64,000 nucleotides of DNA from Arthrobacter sp. MAHUQ-56 (lineage in GTDB: Bacteria > Actinomycetota > Actinomycetes > Actinomycetales > Micrococcaceae), in the NCBI RefSeq assembly GCF_019710585.1, contig NZ_JAIFZQ010000008.1:372001-436000 (forward strand), read 5' to 3'. Made by a program: the position numbers and the translations under genes. The notes below the pieces were generated by a model. The model saw nothing but the letters and a program-made list of their open reading frames with translations. It made no database searches and was not told the DNA's origin. Position 1 is the first letter of the stretch. Each line of letters starts with the position of its first letter. Below are positions 12,139-21,588 of the stretch, in pieces.

Positions 12139-13655
12139 GGCTGGTCTTCCTGGTCGTGGGCTGCGGCGGGGGCGGTGCCCGGGGCGTGGTGTTCCTTCTT
12201 CCACCAGTCGCGGAAGGATTGCTTGGGCGGGGCCGGGATGTCACGGCTTTGCGTCCAGCCGGCGGCGATGCCGGGCAGTTTGGTGATTTTCTTGTCCGGG
12301 CCGGCCGCCAGGCGTCCCAGTGGCAGGCCTTTTTCAAGCATGCCCAGCCGTTTGCCGGAGGACAACGCCCAGGAGGCAGCGTTCATGCCGATGTCCATCT
12401 GGGTGGGGATCTTCTTTTTCCCGCGTTTGCTGTCCACGTCCACGCTGCGCAGGTGCACCAGGATGTCAGGAATGTTGATCTTCACCGGGCAGGCGTCGTA
12501 GCAGGCCCCGCACAGCGAGGACGCATAAGGCAGCGAGTTGTTCTCCTCGGCCTGGATGCCGGTCATCAGGGGTGAGAGGATCGCCCCGATCGGGCCAGGG
12601 TACGTTGACCCGTAGGCGTGGCCGCCGGTGCGTTCATAGACGGGGCAGACGTTCATGCAGGCGCTGCACCGGATGCAGTGCAGTGCCGAGCGGCCCATTT
12701 CATCGGCCAGGGCAGCGCTGCGGCCGTTGTCCAGCAGCACCAGGTGCACGTTCTGGGGCCCGTCGCCTTCGGTGACGCCGGTCCAGAGGGAGGTATAGGG
12801 GTTCATCCGCTCACCGGTGGAGGACCGCGGGAGGAGCTGCATGAACACTTCAAGGTCCTGCCAGGTGGGCAGGAGTTTCTCCACACCCATCACCGTGATC
12901 AGAGTCTCGGGCAGGGTCAGGCACATCCGGCCGTTGCCTTCGGATTCAACCACGGCGAGGGTACCGGAATCTGCCAGGGCGAAGTTGGCGCCGGAGACGG
13001 CGACCTTGGCAGTGAGGAATTTCCGGCGCAGGTGTGCCCGGGCTGCCGCGGCGAGGCGGGCCGGTTCGTCGGTCAGCTCCCGGTCGACGCCCTCCATTTC
13101 GCGCAGGAAGATGTCCCGGACCTGGGTGCGGTTTTTATGGATCGCCGGGACGAGGATGTGGCTGGGCTTGTCGTGGTCCAGCTGGACGATCAGCTCGGCG
13201 AGGTCGGTTTCGTAGGCGGCGATGCCCTGTTCTTCAAGGTATTCGTTGAGGCCGATTTCCTGGGTGGCCATGGATTTGATCTTCACCGCTTCGGTTTCCC
13301 CGGTTTCCCGGATCAGACCGGCGACGATCCCGTTGGCCTCATCGGCGTCGCGGGCCCAGTGGATCACGCCGCCTCGGGCGGTGAAGTTTTTCTCGAACTG
13401 TTCGAGGAGCTCGGGCAGGCGGGCCATCACGGATTCCTTGATGGCGGAGCCGGCGTCGCGCAGTTGTTCCCAGTCAGGCAGTTCGGAGACCACTTGGATG
13501 CGTTTGTCTCGGATGGTGTGGGTGGCGTGGCCGAGGTTGGCCCGGAGCTGGGTGTTGGCGAGTTCGCGGTGCGCGGCCTGGGGGAAGGATTCGGAGGCGT
13601 GCAGGTTGCCCGTGCCATGAACGGGGAGTGAGGGCATGCCCAGGTAGGTGCTCAT
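12135..13655 (-). CDS. lutB: Lactate utilization iron-sulfur protein B
   Basis: 506 aa from the ATG at 13655, which overlaps the lutA stop by 4 bp. The frame is open further upstream, but that part is only the shadow of lutA. The N-terminal two thirds is a LUD domain (AVKIKSMATQEIGLNEYLE, AVSGANFALADSGTLAVVE, LPETLITVMGVEKLLP). Two cysteine clusters for [4Fe-4S] centres follow: CIRCSACMNVCP at about 345 and CGACYDACPVKI at about 396. A C-terminal LutB-type tail ends the protein. It passes electrons from lactate oxidation in a membrane-associated complex with LutA and LutC. Confidence 0.95.
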   Translation of the reverse strand: MSTYLGMPSLPVHGTGNLHASESFPQAAHRELANTQLRANLGHATHTIRDKRIQVVSELPDWEQLRDAGSAIKESVMARLPELLEQFEKNFTARGGVIHWARDADEANGIVAGLIRETGETEAVKIKSMATQEIGLNEYLEEQGIAAYETDLAELIVQLDHDKPSHILVPAIHKNRTQVRDIFLREMEGVDRELTDEPARLAAAARAHLRRKFLTAKVAVSGANFALADSGTLAVVESEGNGRMCLTLPETLITVMGVEKLLPTWQDLEVFMQLLPRSSTGERMNPYTSLWTGVTEGDGPQNVHLVLLDNGRSAALADEMGRSALHCIRCSACMNVCPVYERTGGHAYGSTYPGPIGAILSPLMTGIQAEENNSLPYASSLCGACYDACPVKINIPDILVHLRSVDVDSKRGKKKIPTQMDIGMNAASWALSSGKRLGMLEKGLPLGRLAAGPDKKITKLPGIAAGWTQSRDIPAPPKQSFRDWWKKEHHAPGTAPAAAHDQEDQP

Positions 13656-14455
13656 CGTGTTGCCTTTCCGGTGGTGACGCGGACTTCGCCGGTGACAGAG
13701 GCCGGTTCTTCCAGGGTGCTGGCGAGGATTTCGGCCAGGTGCAGGGTGGTGACGTCGCTGCCCTGGCGGGAGAGGCCGCCGCCGATGTGCATGAGGCAGG
13801 AGGCGTCCCCTCCGGCGCACAGGCTTGCCCCTGTTGCCGCGATATTCGCCGTCTTGTCCTCGAGCATGGCGGAGGAGACGTCGGCGTTCTTCATTGAGAA
13901 CGTGCCGCCGAAGCCACAGCATTGGTCTGCTTCCGGAAGTTCGGCCATGTCGATCCCTGCGACACTGCCCAGCAACCGCGCCTGCCGGTCCCCGAGCCGG
14001 AGCAGGCGCATGCCGTGGCAGCTCGGGTGGTAGGTGACGCGGTGCGGGAAGTAGGAACCGAGCTGCGCGCCAGCATCGGTCACGCCGAGCACGTCCACCA
14101 GCAATTCGGAGAGCTCGTAAGTTTTGGCGCCTACGGCGGTGGCACGTGTTTCCAGGTCCTTGTCGCCGCACGAGCGGGCGACCATAGGGTGCTGGTGCTT
14201 CACGGAGGCGACGCAGGAACCGGACGGGGCAACCGCGACGTCGTAGTCCTCGGTATCGAAGGCATTCACGTGGTTGGCGATAACGGGGACGGCTTCTTTG
14301 ATGTAGCCGCTGTTGACGTGCATCTGCCCGCAGCAGGCCTGGCCGGACGGGAACACAACTTCGTGTCCCAGCCGTTCCAGGATTTTCACGGTAGCCCGCG
14401 CTGTGGCGGGGTACATCGCATCCACGATGCACGTAGCGAACAAAGCGATTCGCAT
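13652..14455 (-). CDS. lutA: Lactate utilization protein A
   Basis: 267 aa, a little longer than B. subtilis LutA (238 aa). Two CCG cysteine-rich repeats typical of heterodisulfide-reductase-like and GlcF-like proteins are visible: QACCGQMHVNSGY at about 40-52 and DQCCGFGGTFS at about 183-193. It is the first gene of lutABC. Its upstream gap holds an LldR-type operator 25 bp before the ATG, so L-lactate should induce the operon by relieving GntR repression. The lactate permease and the regulator are encoded divergently. Confidence 0.95.
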   Translation of the reverse strand: MRIALFATCIVDAMYPATARATVKILERLGHEVVFPSGQACCGQMHVNSGYIKEAVPVIANHVNAFDTEDYDVAVAPSGSCVASVKHQHPMVARSCGDKDLETRATAVGAKTYELSELLVDVLGVTDAGAQLGSYFPHRVTYHPSCHGMRLLRLGDRQARLLGSVAGIDMAELPEADQCCGFGGTFSMKNADVSSAMLEDKTANIAATGASLCAGGDASCLMHIGGGLSRQGSDVTTLHLAEILASTLEEPASVTGEVRVTTGKATR

Positions 14456-14480
14456 GGCAGCCTTTCGGGCTAAGGGGTTG

Positions 14481-14491
14481 TGGTCTGACCA
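14481..14491. promoter_or_regulatory. LldR-type operator, lutA side
   Basis: TGGTCTGACCA, a perfect 11-base palindrome around a central base. It matches the TNGT-N3-ACNA pattern described for GntR-family lactate regulators (LldR). It lies 25 bp upstream of the lutA ATG. Confidence 0.75.
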
Positions 14492-14579
14492 TAGTAGATC
14501 ACGTGACCGGCGCCACTGGCAACCACCGTGGTGCGCGTGAAGGGGCTCACAAACAGGGGAGATGTACGCTACACTCTAC

Positions 14580-14604
14580 TGGTCCGACCACAAAGGTCTG
14601 ACCA
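14580..14604. promoter_or_regulatory. Two LldR-type operators, permease side
   Basis: TGGTCCGACCA at 14580..14590 and AGGTCTGACCA at 14594..14604, centres 14 bp apart, about 40-60 bp before the lactate permease start. Both match TNGT-N3-ACNA except for the first base of the second copy. Confidence 0.75.
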
Positions 14605-14642
14605 TACCCCCCCTGCCGTCCCCCTCAATGTGGAGGAACTCC

Positions 14643-16385
14643 GTGGATCAGTTCACCCCCAGCACCGACCCGGTGCTCAACAGCGTCATGTGGTCGGCCA
14701 TCGTCGCCCTGCTGCCGCTGCTGACGTTCTTCATCCTGCTTGCCGTCGTCAAAACCCGCGCCCATGTCGCCGGTGCCTTTGCGCTCCTGGCTGCCCTCCT
14801 GGTCGGAATATTCGCGTTCCAGATGCCGGCCGGGCTGGCGCTGCTCTCCGCTACCCAGGGCGGGGTTTTCGGCGCCTTCCCTGTCTTGTGGATCGTCATC
14901 ATGGCCGTCTGGCTCTATCAGGTCACGGTCCTCAGCGGGCGCTTTGAGGACCTCCGCCGCGTCTTCGATGTAATCGGTAAAGGCGACGTGCGCCTGCAGG
15001 CGGTCCTGATTGCCTTCTGCTTCGGCGGGCTGCTGGAGGCCCTCGCCGGTTTCGGTGCGCCGGTGGCTATCACGGCCACCATGCTGCTGGCGCTCGGACT
15101 GCCGCCGCTGCGCGCTGCCGCCGCGGTGCTGGTGGCCAACACGGCACCTGTTGCCTTTGGCGCCATGGCCATCCCGATCACCACCGCGGCCGGCCTCACC
15201 GGACTGCATGCCACGGACATTGCCTCCGTCGTTGGACGTCAGGCTCCGCTACTGGCCACCATCGTGCCGCTGATCCTGCTCTTCATCCTCGATGGCCGCA
15301 AGGGCCTGAAAGACTGCTGGCCCGCAGCGCTGGTGGTTGGCTTTTCATTCGCCACGGCACAGTTCCTGTGCTCCAACTTCTTCTCCTACGAACTCACCGA
15401 TATCGTCGCCTCCCTCGTAGGCCTCGGCGCGGCCGTGCTGTTCTTCCGCGTCTGGACGCCCAAGGGAAGCGTCGCAGCACGCGAGCGTCTCGGAGCAGCC
15501 TTTGATGCAGCCTCGAAGAACACAGCCTCCACCACCGCCGGCGGCGGCTCCCGGCGGGCTACGGCTGTCGCCGTCAGCGAGGCCGCTGCAGACCGGTTGA
15601 CCCCGACCCGGACGTGGCTCGCCCTGTTCCCGTACTTCCTCGTGATCGTCGTCTTCGGCATCGCCAAGCTATGGAAACTCGGTGCGGACGTGCCCGCATT
15701 CCTCGCCTCGACCGACGTCAGAATCCCCTGGCCGATCCTGCACGACGCTCTGGTCAATGCCGAAGGCAAACCCGTCTCCTCCACCATCTACTCCTTCCAA
15801 TGGCTCTCCACCCCCGGAACCCTGCTGCTAATCACCGGCCTGATCGTCGCCTTCGTGTACTCGAAGTACAACGACGGCGGCCGCTACCCCATCACGGTGG
15901 CTAACGCGGTGAAGGAGATCGGCCGCACCATCTACAGGATGCGCTGGGCCGGACTGACCATCATCACCGTCCTCGCACTCGCCTACGTGATGAACTTCTC
16001 CGGGCAGACAGTATCCATCGGCACCTGGCTCGCCGGCACTGGCACCTTCTTCGCGTTCCTCTCACCGGTTCTTGGCTGGATTGGCACCGCCGTCACGGGC
16101 TCCGACACGTCCGCCAACGCGCTCTTCGCCAAACTCCAGCAGACCGCCGGCCTGAAAGCAGGCATCGACCCGAACCTCCTCGTCGCCGGAAACACCTCCG
16201 GCGGCGTCGTCGGGAAACTGATCAGCCCGCAAAACCTCGCTATCGCCGCGTCTGCGGTCAACCTTGAAGGCAAGGAGTCGGTGATCCTGCGTAAAGTAGT
16301 GGGATGGAGTGTGGCGCTGTTGCTGGTGCTCTGCACGCTCTCCTACCTCCAGTCCACCCCAATCCTTGGCTGGATGCTGCCCTAG
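14643..16385 (+). CDS. lldP: L-lactate permease
   Basis: 580 aa from the GTG at 14643, which has GGAGG six bases upstream. A longer frame from 14562 would run through the LldR operators and is unlikely. It has 12 or more hydrophobic spans and the LctP signature GGLLEALAGFGAPVAI, followed by AAAAVLVANTAPVAFGAMA and, near the end, GGVVGKLISPQNLAIA. It imports L-lactate (often also D-lactate or glycolate) by proton symport to feed LutABC. A soluble insert of about 40 residues between spans (about 275-320) is rich in Ala and Thr. Confidence 0.95.
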   Translation: MDQFTPSTDPVLNSVMWSAIVALLPLLTFFILLAVVKTRAHVAGAFALLAALLVGIFAFQMPAGLALLSATQGGVFGAFPVLWIVIMAVWLYQVTVLSGRFEDLRRVFDVIGKGDVRLQAVLIAFCFGGLLEALAGFGAPVAITATMLLALGLPPLRAAAAVLVANTAPVAFGAMAIPITTAAGLTGLHATDIASVVGRQAPLLATIVPLILLFILDGRKGLKDCWPAALVVGFSFATAQFLCSNFFSYELTDIVASLVGLGAAVLFFRVWTPKGSVAARERLGAAFDAASKNTASTTAGGGSRRATAVAVSEAAADRLTPTRTWLALFPYFLVIVVFGIAKLWKLGADVPAFLASTDVRIPWPILHDALVNAEGKPVSSTIYSFQWLSTPGTLLLITGLIVAFVYSKYNDGGRYPITVANAVKEIGRTIYRMRWAGLTIITVLALAYVMNFSGQTVSIGTWLAGTGTFFAFLSPVLGWIGTAVTGSDTSANALFAKLQQTAGLKAGIDPNLLVAGNTSGGVVGKLISPQNLAIAASAVNLEGKESVILRKVVGWSVALLLVLCTLSYLQSTPILGWMLP

Positions 16386-16404
16386 CGTCCCGCCCAATCA
16401 GTAC

Positions 16405-16436
16405 GGCGTGTGCGGGCCGGTAGGCCCGCACACGCC
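16405..16436. terminator. Strong hairpin after the lactate permease
   Basis: Perfect 14-bp stem (GGCGTGTGCGGGCC and its complement) with a GGTA loop, 20 bp after the lldP stop and 21 bp before the lldR start. There is no T-run. It may reduce rather than prevent read-through into lldR. Confidence 0.7.
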
Positions 16437-16457
16437 CCGCGCATTAAGGAACCGCCC

Positions 16458-17192
16458 GTGCCAACCGTTGAAGCAGGAGCAACCCCACGCCGCCGCACCC
16501 ATGACGCGCTCCTCAAAGACATCGAAGCGGACCTGCGCTCGGGCAAAATCAAGGTCGGCGACCGCCTCCCCGGCGAACGAACACTGGCCGAAAACTACGG
16601 CATCTCCCGGGCCTCAGTCCGCGAAGCAATCCGCGTCCTCGACGCCATGGGAATACTGCGAAGCTCCGTCGGATCGGGACCCACCTCTGGTGCAATCGTC
16701 GTCTCCGACCCATCCGCCGGACTCTCGTCCGCACTGCGGCTGCACGTAGCCAGCAGCACACTTCCGGTCGCAGACATCGTGGAGACCCGCATCCTCCTCG
16801 AAACCTGGACAGCCCGGGCCGGCGCGAACAGAGCCGGTGGCGAGGAAGACCTGGAGCAGGCCGCTCAACTACTGCACGCCATGGACCAACCCGACATAAA
16901 CCTTGAAACGTTCCATGAGCTGGACGCGAGGTTCCATGTGGCGCTGAGTTCCCTCGCCGGCAACGCAGTGGTGGCCACCATGATGGAATCCCTCAGCGGT
17001 GCCATCGTCGGCTACGTCAAAGGCGCGATGAACGCCATGGACGCCTGGCCTGACGTCATTTCCACACTCCGGACCCAGCACCACGGCATCTTCGACGCAG
17101 TTCAGGCACGCGACGGAGAACTGGCGGCCCGGCTGCTGCAAGAGCACATCGAATGGTTCCACAAGAAGGCGCAGGAAACCACTGCCACCTAG
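16458..17192 (+). CDS. lldR: GntR/FadR-type regulator of lactate use
   Basis: 244 aa from the GTG at 16458, with AAGGA seven bases upstream. The frame from 16410 starts inside the terminator stem and is rejected. The winged helix is at about 14-75 (LPGERTLAENYGISRASVREAIR), then the all-helical FCD ligand domain with its metal/effector residues (ETRILLETWTA, HELDARFHVALSSLAGN, QHHGIFDAV, then H in EHIEWF). FadR-subfamily regulators of this build bind L-lactate and control lut/lld genes. The three palindromes at 14481..14604 are its likely targets. Confidence 0.9.
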   Translation: MPTVEAGATPRRRTHDALLKDIEADLRSGKIKVGDRLPGERTLAENYGISRASVREAIRVLDAMGILRSSVGSGPTSGAIVVSDPSAGLSSALRLHVASSTLPVADIVETRILLETWTARAGANRAGGEEDLEQAAQLLHAMDQPDINLETFHELDARFHVALSSLAGNAVVATMMESLSGAIVGYVKGAMNAMDAWPDVISTLRTQHHGIFDAVQARDGELAARLLQEHIEWFHKKAQETTAT

Positions 17193-17683
17193 AGGCCAGG
17201 CTGACGCAGTCACGAGCCAAGCGCAGCTGCCCGGTCAGTTACGGTCTGGCATGCAAGCGGGCCATCAGATGGGACGCATCCTTCTGCGCTTGTCTTTTTG
17301 CAGCTCTGCCAAATCTTCCTATGTAGCCCGGCCTGCTGCCGGCAGTCATCACGCCGGCAAGGACAACGTACTGGCTCCCGTCCTTGGCTGTCCGTGGTTT
17401 ATGGGTGAAGGCCGATGTGTGTGCGCTGGGGGATAGGAGCCCCCCGGGCAAGCCCCCTGCGGACGGAACCTTGAACGGTGGACAGGCAGGCAAGCACTTC
17501 GGCACTCGGGGGCTGAAAGTCACTTATCCCGCGGGAGTCCGGCGCGGAACCTACCCGGCGGACGGGGGAGCGGCGGTCCCGGCCAATCACTGTTTCGCAG
17601 CTCAGAAAACCCTTCCCCTCCCTAAGACATGCCTTGCAGTGCCGCCTCGCCATCGTGGCAGGGGCAATGGTGTGGGCCGCTGG
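17193..17683. other. Gap of about 490 bp without a supported gene
   Basis: Lies between lldR and the convergent MHS transporter gene. A 94-codon frame on the minus strand (17239..17523) contains plausible-looking pieces (AKDGSQYVVLAGVMTAG, GRFGRAAKRQAQKD) but no ribosome-binding site and no recognised family. It could be decayed coding sequence. I see no transposase or RNA gene. Confidence 0.4.
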
Positions 17684-19045
17684 CTAGCGGGTGCTGAGGT
17701 CGATGCCGCGGCTTTCGCGTAGCGAGAGCGCTGTGGCAGCGCCGATCAGCAGCAGGACGATCGTGTACACCCCGAAAACGGTGGGGCCGCCGGGGCCGAA
17801 CCAGATGCTGAACCCGGCCTGGAGGTATGCGGCGGTGCCGCCGAAGGCTGCCACGCAGAGTGCGTACGGGATTGCCACTCCGATGGTGCGGACGGCAGTG
17901 GGAAAGAGTTCCGAGTAGACGGCTGGCATGATGGAGGCGGATGCGGCGATGAAGACCAGCATGGCAGACATGGCGAGTCCCAGTTGCATGGCCGAGTTTT
18001 GGACGAACCAGGTGGCGGGGAAGAAGGTCAGCGCGCTGCCTATGCCGCTGATCAGGAGGACCGGTTTCCGGCCTATCCGGTCTGAGAGCCGGCCCCACAA
18101 GGGCAGGGCCACGATGAAGACCAGGTTGGCTGCCACGCCGGCCCAGAGGGCTTCCGTTGCGTCGATCTTCAGGACGTTGATGGCGTAGGCCGGGGTTGAG
18201 ACGCCCCAGACATAGTAGGCGACGGTCAGGCCGACGGTGAGGCCGATGACCTGCAGGGCCTGGCGCCAGTGCCGGGCCAGATCGGTGAACAGGCTGCTGT
18301 GGGGTGGGGTGGGGTTGCCGGGGACGACAGCGTCATGGGTGGCGGTCCCGGATTCGAAGAGTTCGGACTCTTCCATGCGGGCTCGCATGACCAGAGCGAC
18401 CAGCCCGAAGACTGCGCCGAGGAGGAAGGGGATGCGCCAGCCGTAGGCGGCCATGGTCGATTCCGGCATGGCAGTGGAGAGGACTGCGCCCAGCAGGGTC
18501 CCGAACAGGATGCCGACTGTGCCCGAAGCGTAGATCAGCGATGCCCAGTAGCCGCGGCGGGACGGTGGTGCCATTTCCGAGAGGTAGGTTTGGGCGCTCG
18601 GAAGCTCCCCGCCATGCGCGAGGCCCTGGATCAGCCGTGCGATAAGCAGCATGACCGACGCGCCCGCGCCGATCGAGTCGTAGGTGGGGGTCAGTCCGAT
18701 CGCCAGGGAGCCGAGCGAGGCCAGACCGACGCAGAGCGTCAGTGAGGCCTTGCGGCCTACCTTGTCGCCGATCCAGCCGAAGATAAAACCTCCGAGCGGG
18801 CGTGCGACAAACCCGACGGCGAAGATCGCGAGGGTTGCGAGGAAGGCGCTTGAAGTGTCCTGCTTGCTGAACAGTTGGGAGGCAATGAAGGAGGCGAACG
18901 TGGCGTAGATGGCCCAGTCGTACCATTCGACGGCGTTCCCGGCGCCGGTGCCAATCAGCGTCTTGAGGATTCGGGACCGCTGGGGCGGGCTCATGCGGGT
19001 GGACCCATCGGCCTGCGTGGCCATCTTGGGGCGGGGAGTGGACAT
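17684..19045 (-). CDS. MFS transporter of the metabolite:H+ symporter (MHS) family
   Basis: 453 aa with 12 predicted spans. MHS hallmarks: the start of span 1 GTGAGNAVEWYDWAIYATFA, ARPLGGFIFGWIGDKVGRK between spans 2 and 3, RLIQGLAHGGELPSAQTYL in span 4, and LWGRLSDRIGRKPVL in the second half. Relatives carry organic acids such as shikimate, alpha-ketoglutarate or proline/betaine, so substrate cannot be fixed from sequence. The ATG has CAGGAGA upstream. It is 39 bp from the M20 amidohydrolase gene on the same strand and probably co-transcribed, so it may import that enzyme's substrate or an acyl-amino acid. Confidence 0.92.
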   Translation of the reverse strand: MSTPRPKMATQADGSTRMSPPQRSRILKTLIGTGAGNAVEWYDWAIYATFASFIASQLFSKQDTSSAFLATLAIFAVGFVARPLGGFIFGWIGDKVGRKASLTLCVGLASLGSLAIGLTPTYDSIGAGASVMLLIARLIQGLAHGGELPSAQTYLSEMAPPSRRGYWASLIYASGTVGILFGTLLGAVLSTAMPESTMAAYGWRIPFLLGAVFGLVALVMRARMEESELFESGTATHDAVVPGNPTPPHSSLFTDLARHWRQALQVIGLTVGLTVAYYVWGVSTPAYAINVLKIDATEALWAGVAANLVFIVALPLWGRLSDRIGRKPVLLISGIGSALTFFPATWFVQNSAMQLGLAMSAMLVFIAASASIMPAVYSELFPTAVRTIGVAIPYALCVAAFGGTAAYLQAGFSIWFGPGGPTVFGVYTIVLLLIGAATALSLRESRGIDLSTR

Positions 19046-19084
19046 GGAAGTCTCCTGGGAAGGGGCGGGGAAGGTAAGCCAGGC

Positions 19085-20332
19085 TCAGGCGGAGGCGAGG
19101 CGATCGAGGGCAAGACGTGCGTAAAGTGCGGCTCCGTCGGCAAGTACGGCGTCGTCGAAGACGGCAAACGGTGAGTGATTGTAGGCCGCTGTGGCGGCGT
19201 CGGTGCCGTCGGGGACGGCGGAGAGGAACAGGAATGCGCCCGGCACTTCGGCCAGGACGCGGGAGAAGTCCTCGGAACCTGCCAGCGGGTGGGCCAGCTC
19301 GCTGTAGCGCTCGGAGCCGAACAGTTCGTCGACAGTGTGTCGCGCGAAGGCGGACTCGGCTCCGTCGTTGAGGGTCACCGGGTACTCCTCGATGTAGTCG
19401 ACAGAGACCTCCAGCCCGTGGCCTGCTGCGATGGCTCCCAGCAGCCGCGGAATTGAGGTTTTTAGCCGTGTCTTGGCTTGGGCGGAGAAGGAACGGATGG
19501 TGGCTTCGAAGCGGGCCGTGTCAGGGATGACATTGCGCTTGGTGCCGGCCTGCAGCATGCCGACGGAAATCACGACCGGGTCGAACACGTCGAACTGGCG
19601 GGTGACCATGGACTGCAGCGCCAGCACCATTTCGGCGGCGACCGTGACCGGGTCTTTGGCAGCGAACGGTGCCGAGCCGTGCCCGCCTGCCCCGTGGACG
19701 GTCACGACCAGCCCGTCCGAGGAGCTCATTACCGGGCCCGGACGGGAAAGGAAGGCCCCGCTGTCGCCGAGGGCGCTCATGACGTGCAGTGCGTAGGCGG
19801 CGTCCGGGCGGTGTCCGGCGGCATCCAGGACGCCCTCGCGGATCATGACTCCAGCGCCGTCGAAGCCCTCTTCGCCGGGCTGGAACATCAGGACGACGTC
19901 GCCGGAGAGGTGGTCCCGCCGGGACGCGAGCAGGTTCGCCGCGCCCACCAGCATCGCTGTGTGCAGGTCGTGGCCACAGCCGTGCATTGCGCCGGGAACC
20001 TCGGAGGCATACGCAAGACCTGTCTTCTCCTGTACCGGCAAGGCGTCCATATCACCACGCAGCAACACCACCGGACGCACCGATTCTCCGGCGTTCGATC
20101 CCGCTGCTCCCCGCAGCACGGCCGTCACAGACGTGCTGTCCGTGCCCGTGGTGATCTCATAGCCCAGCCCATCGAGGGCGGCGAGGATTTTTTCCTGGCT
20201 GCGCGGAAGGTCCAGCCCGACCTCCGGCTCGCGGTGCAGGCGGTGGCGAAGGTCGGCAATCTCGCCGGCCAGGGCGGCAGCATCATCGCGCAGGGCGATG
20301 GTCAGGTCGGCGGAGGAAGCGGGACGTGCCAC
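19085..20332 (-). CDS. M20-family metal-dependent amidohydrolase
   Basis: 415 aa from the GTG at 20332 (AAAGGG upstream). A longer frame to 20548 overlaps the divergent regulator and is not used. M20D hallmarks: LRGDMDALPVQE with the metal-site Asp, MHGCGHDLHTAM with the His ligands, QPGEEGFDGAG with the catalytic Glu pair, the dimerisation lid (VTVHGAGGHGSAPFAAKDPV) and LAGSEDFSRVL near the C-terminus. Enzymes of this group release amino acids from N-acyl, hippurate-like or indole-3-acetyl conjugates, or cleave aminoacylated groups. It pairs with the MHS transporter and a divergent Lrp-like regulator. Confidence 0.92.
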   Translation of the reverse strand: MARPASSADLTIALRDDAAALAGEIADLRHRLHREPEVGLDLPRSQEKILAALDGLGYEITTGTDSTSVTAVLRGAAGSNAGESVRPVVLLRGDMDALPVQEKTGLAYASEVPGAMHGCGHDLHTAMLVGAANLLASRRDHLSGDVVLMFQPGEEGFDGAGVMIREGVLDAAGHRPDAAYALHVMSALGDSGAFLSRPGPVMSSSDGLVVTVHGAGGHGSAPFAAKDPVTVAAEMVLALQSMVTRQFDVFDPVVISVGMLQAGTKRNVIPDTARFEATIRSFSAQAKTRLKTSIPRLLGAIAAGHGLEVSVDYIEEYPVTLNDGAESAFARHTVDELFGSERYSELAHPLAGSEDFSRVLAEVPGAFLFLSAVPDGTDAATAAYNHSPFAVFDDAVLADGAALYARLALDRLASA

Positions 20333-20445
20333 GGCGGGCCCTTTCGCTGGAAAATGGATCCCTTGAGTGTGACGGCCTTCCCCTGACCCACGCTCGATAT
20401 CGTGAGAAAATTGCAGCCGACCATCTGAAAACCGAAGGATCCTGC

Positions 20446-21480
20446 ATGGAGCTTCCTCCTGATGACCTCGAACTGATTCACGCTCTTCAGCTCGCTCCCC
20501 GCGCCACGTGGACCCAGCTCGGATCCGTGCTCCGCCGGCATCCGGCAACCCTTGCCGCCCGCTGGGAACGGCTCCGCGCGGAAGGACAGGCCTGGATCAC
20601 CGGTCATATCGGCACCGCCGACGGCCAGGGGTGTGTCACTTTCATCGGCCTCGAATGCCGTTCCGGGCACCGGGCGGAAGTACTCGAACGCCTGTGCGCT
20701 GTCCCCGAGATCGGAACCGTGGAGGAAGCGGCCCGGGCCTGGGACCTCCGGCTGACCGTCCTCACCCGCAATTGGGAACAGGTGGCCAGGGGCGTGCTGC
20801 CAATAGTGCGCACCGATCCCGACATTATGCGCAGCCAAGTGACGCTCGCGACCAGGCTCTACTCGGCCGGAAACAATTGGCGCCTGGACGTGCTGTCCCC
20901 TGAGCAGCAACGACGCATAGCTGCCCTGCATCCCGGCGTGACACGTCCGCCCGGCGCAACTCCTCCAACTTTGCCGCAATTAATGACCGTGCTGGCACGG
21001 GACGGGCGAGCCTCCGCGGTCGAGATCGCAGCCGAAACGGGCACCCATCCGACCACGGTTGCAAGACACTTGCGCCAGGCATGTGAGACCGGCCTGCTGG
21101 CGTTGCGTTGTGAACTAGCCCAGGACTGGTCCGGTTACCCCATAGGGTGCCAATGGTACGTGCGCGTACCGCCCGCCCAGCTGGAGGCGGCAGTAAGTTA
21201 TCTTCGCTCCTACCGGACCTTAAGGCTTTGTGCCGCCACAACCGGAGACGCCAATCTGACGTTCTATCTCTGGCTACGCACACCGGGTGCCATCGCCGAC
21301 GTGGAAGCCGGCCTCCAACAGGCTGCACCTGCGGTGCAAGTCATCGAGTCCGACGTCGGGGTCAGAACGCACAAACGTACGGGATGGATGCTGAACGAGG
21401 ATTCCACCGCCACCGGCGAAGTAATTGTCACCCCGGTCCTGCCCCCAGCACCACCGCTGCACGACCACCGCCGCCACTGA
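20446..21480 (+). CDS. Lrp/AsnC-like regulator with two DNA-binding/RAM units
   Basis: 344 aa from the ATG at 20446 (GAAGGA upstream). The frame is open from 20326, but that would overlap the divergent amidohydrolase start. It is about twice the usual Lrp length. A first winged-helix segment is at about 3-50 (DDLELIHALQLAPRATWTQL, HPATLAARWERL) with a ligand-type domain, and a second helix-turn-helix at about 175-215 (LMTVLARDGRASAVEIAAE, HPTTVARHLRQA) with another. The same layout is seen in the protein at 24857..25888, and the two are paralogues. It presumably controls the divergent M20 gene and MHS transporter. Confidence 0.88.
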   Translation: MELPPDDLELIHALQLAPRATWTQLGSVLRRHPATLAARWERLRAEGQAWITGHIGTADGQGCVTFIGLECRSGHRAEVLERLCAVPEIGTVEEAARAWDLRLTVLTRNWEQVARGVLPIVRTDPDIMRSQVTLATRLYSAGNNWRLDVLSPEQQRRIAALHPGVTRPPGATPPTLPQLMTVLARDGRASAVEIAAETGTHPTTVARHLRQACETGLLALRCELAQDWSGYPIGCQWYVRVPPAQLEAAVSYLRSYRTLRLCAATTGDANLTFYLWLRTPGAIADVEAGLQQAAPAVQVIESDVGVRTHKRTGWMLNEDSTATGEVIVTPVLPPAPPLHDHRRH

Positions 21481-21568
21481 GGGCGCGGCCCCACCATTAG
21501 ACGGAGCACCGCCCCGACTAGTGGCGGGACGTTTTTGCCGCAGCAAAGACCGCCGCGGCCAGTAACGG

Positions 21569-21588
21569 GGCCGGTCCGGTGACCGGCC
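21569..21588. terminator. Hairpin between convergent genes
   Basis: GGCCGGTC, loop CGGT, GACCGGCC: perfect 8-bp stem between the stops of the Lrp-like gene (plus) and the amidohydrolase gene (minus). No T-run on either side. Confidence 0.5.

Noticed and set aside
13656..14492. N-terminal extension of lutB across lutA
   Set aside because: The frame is open by chance through lutA. LutB similarity begins at the ATG at 13655, which overlaps the lutA stop as in the other junctions.
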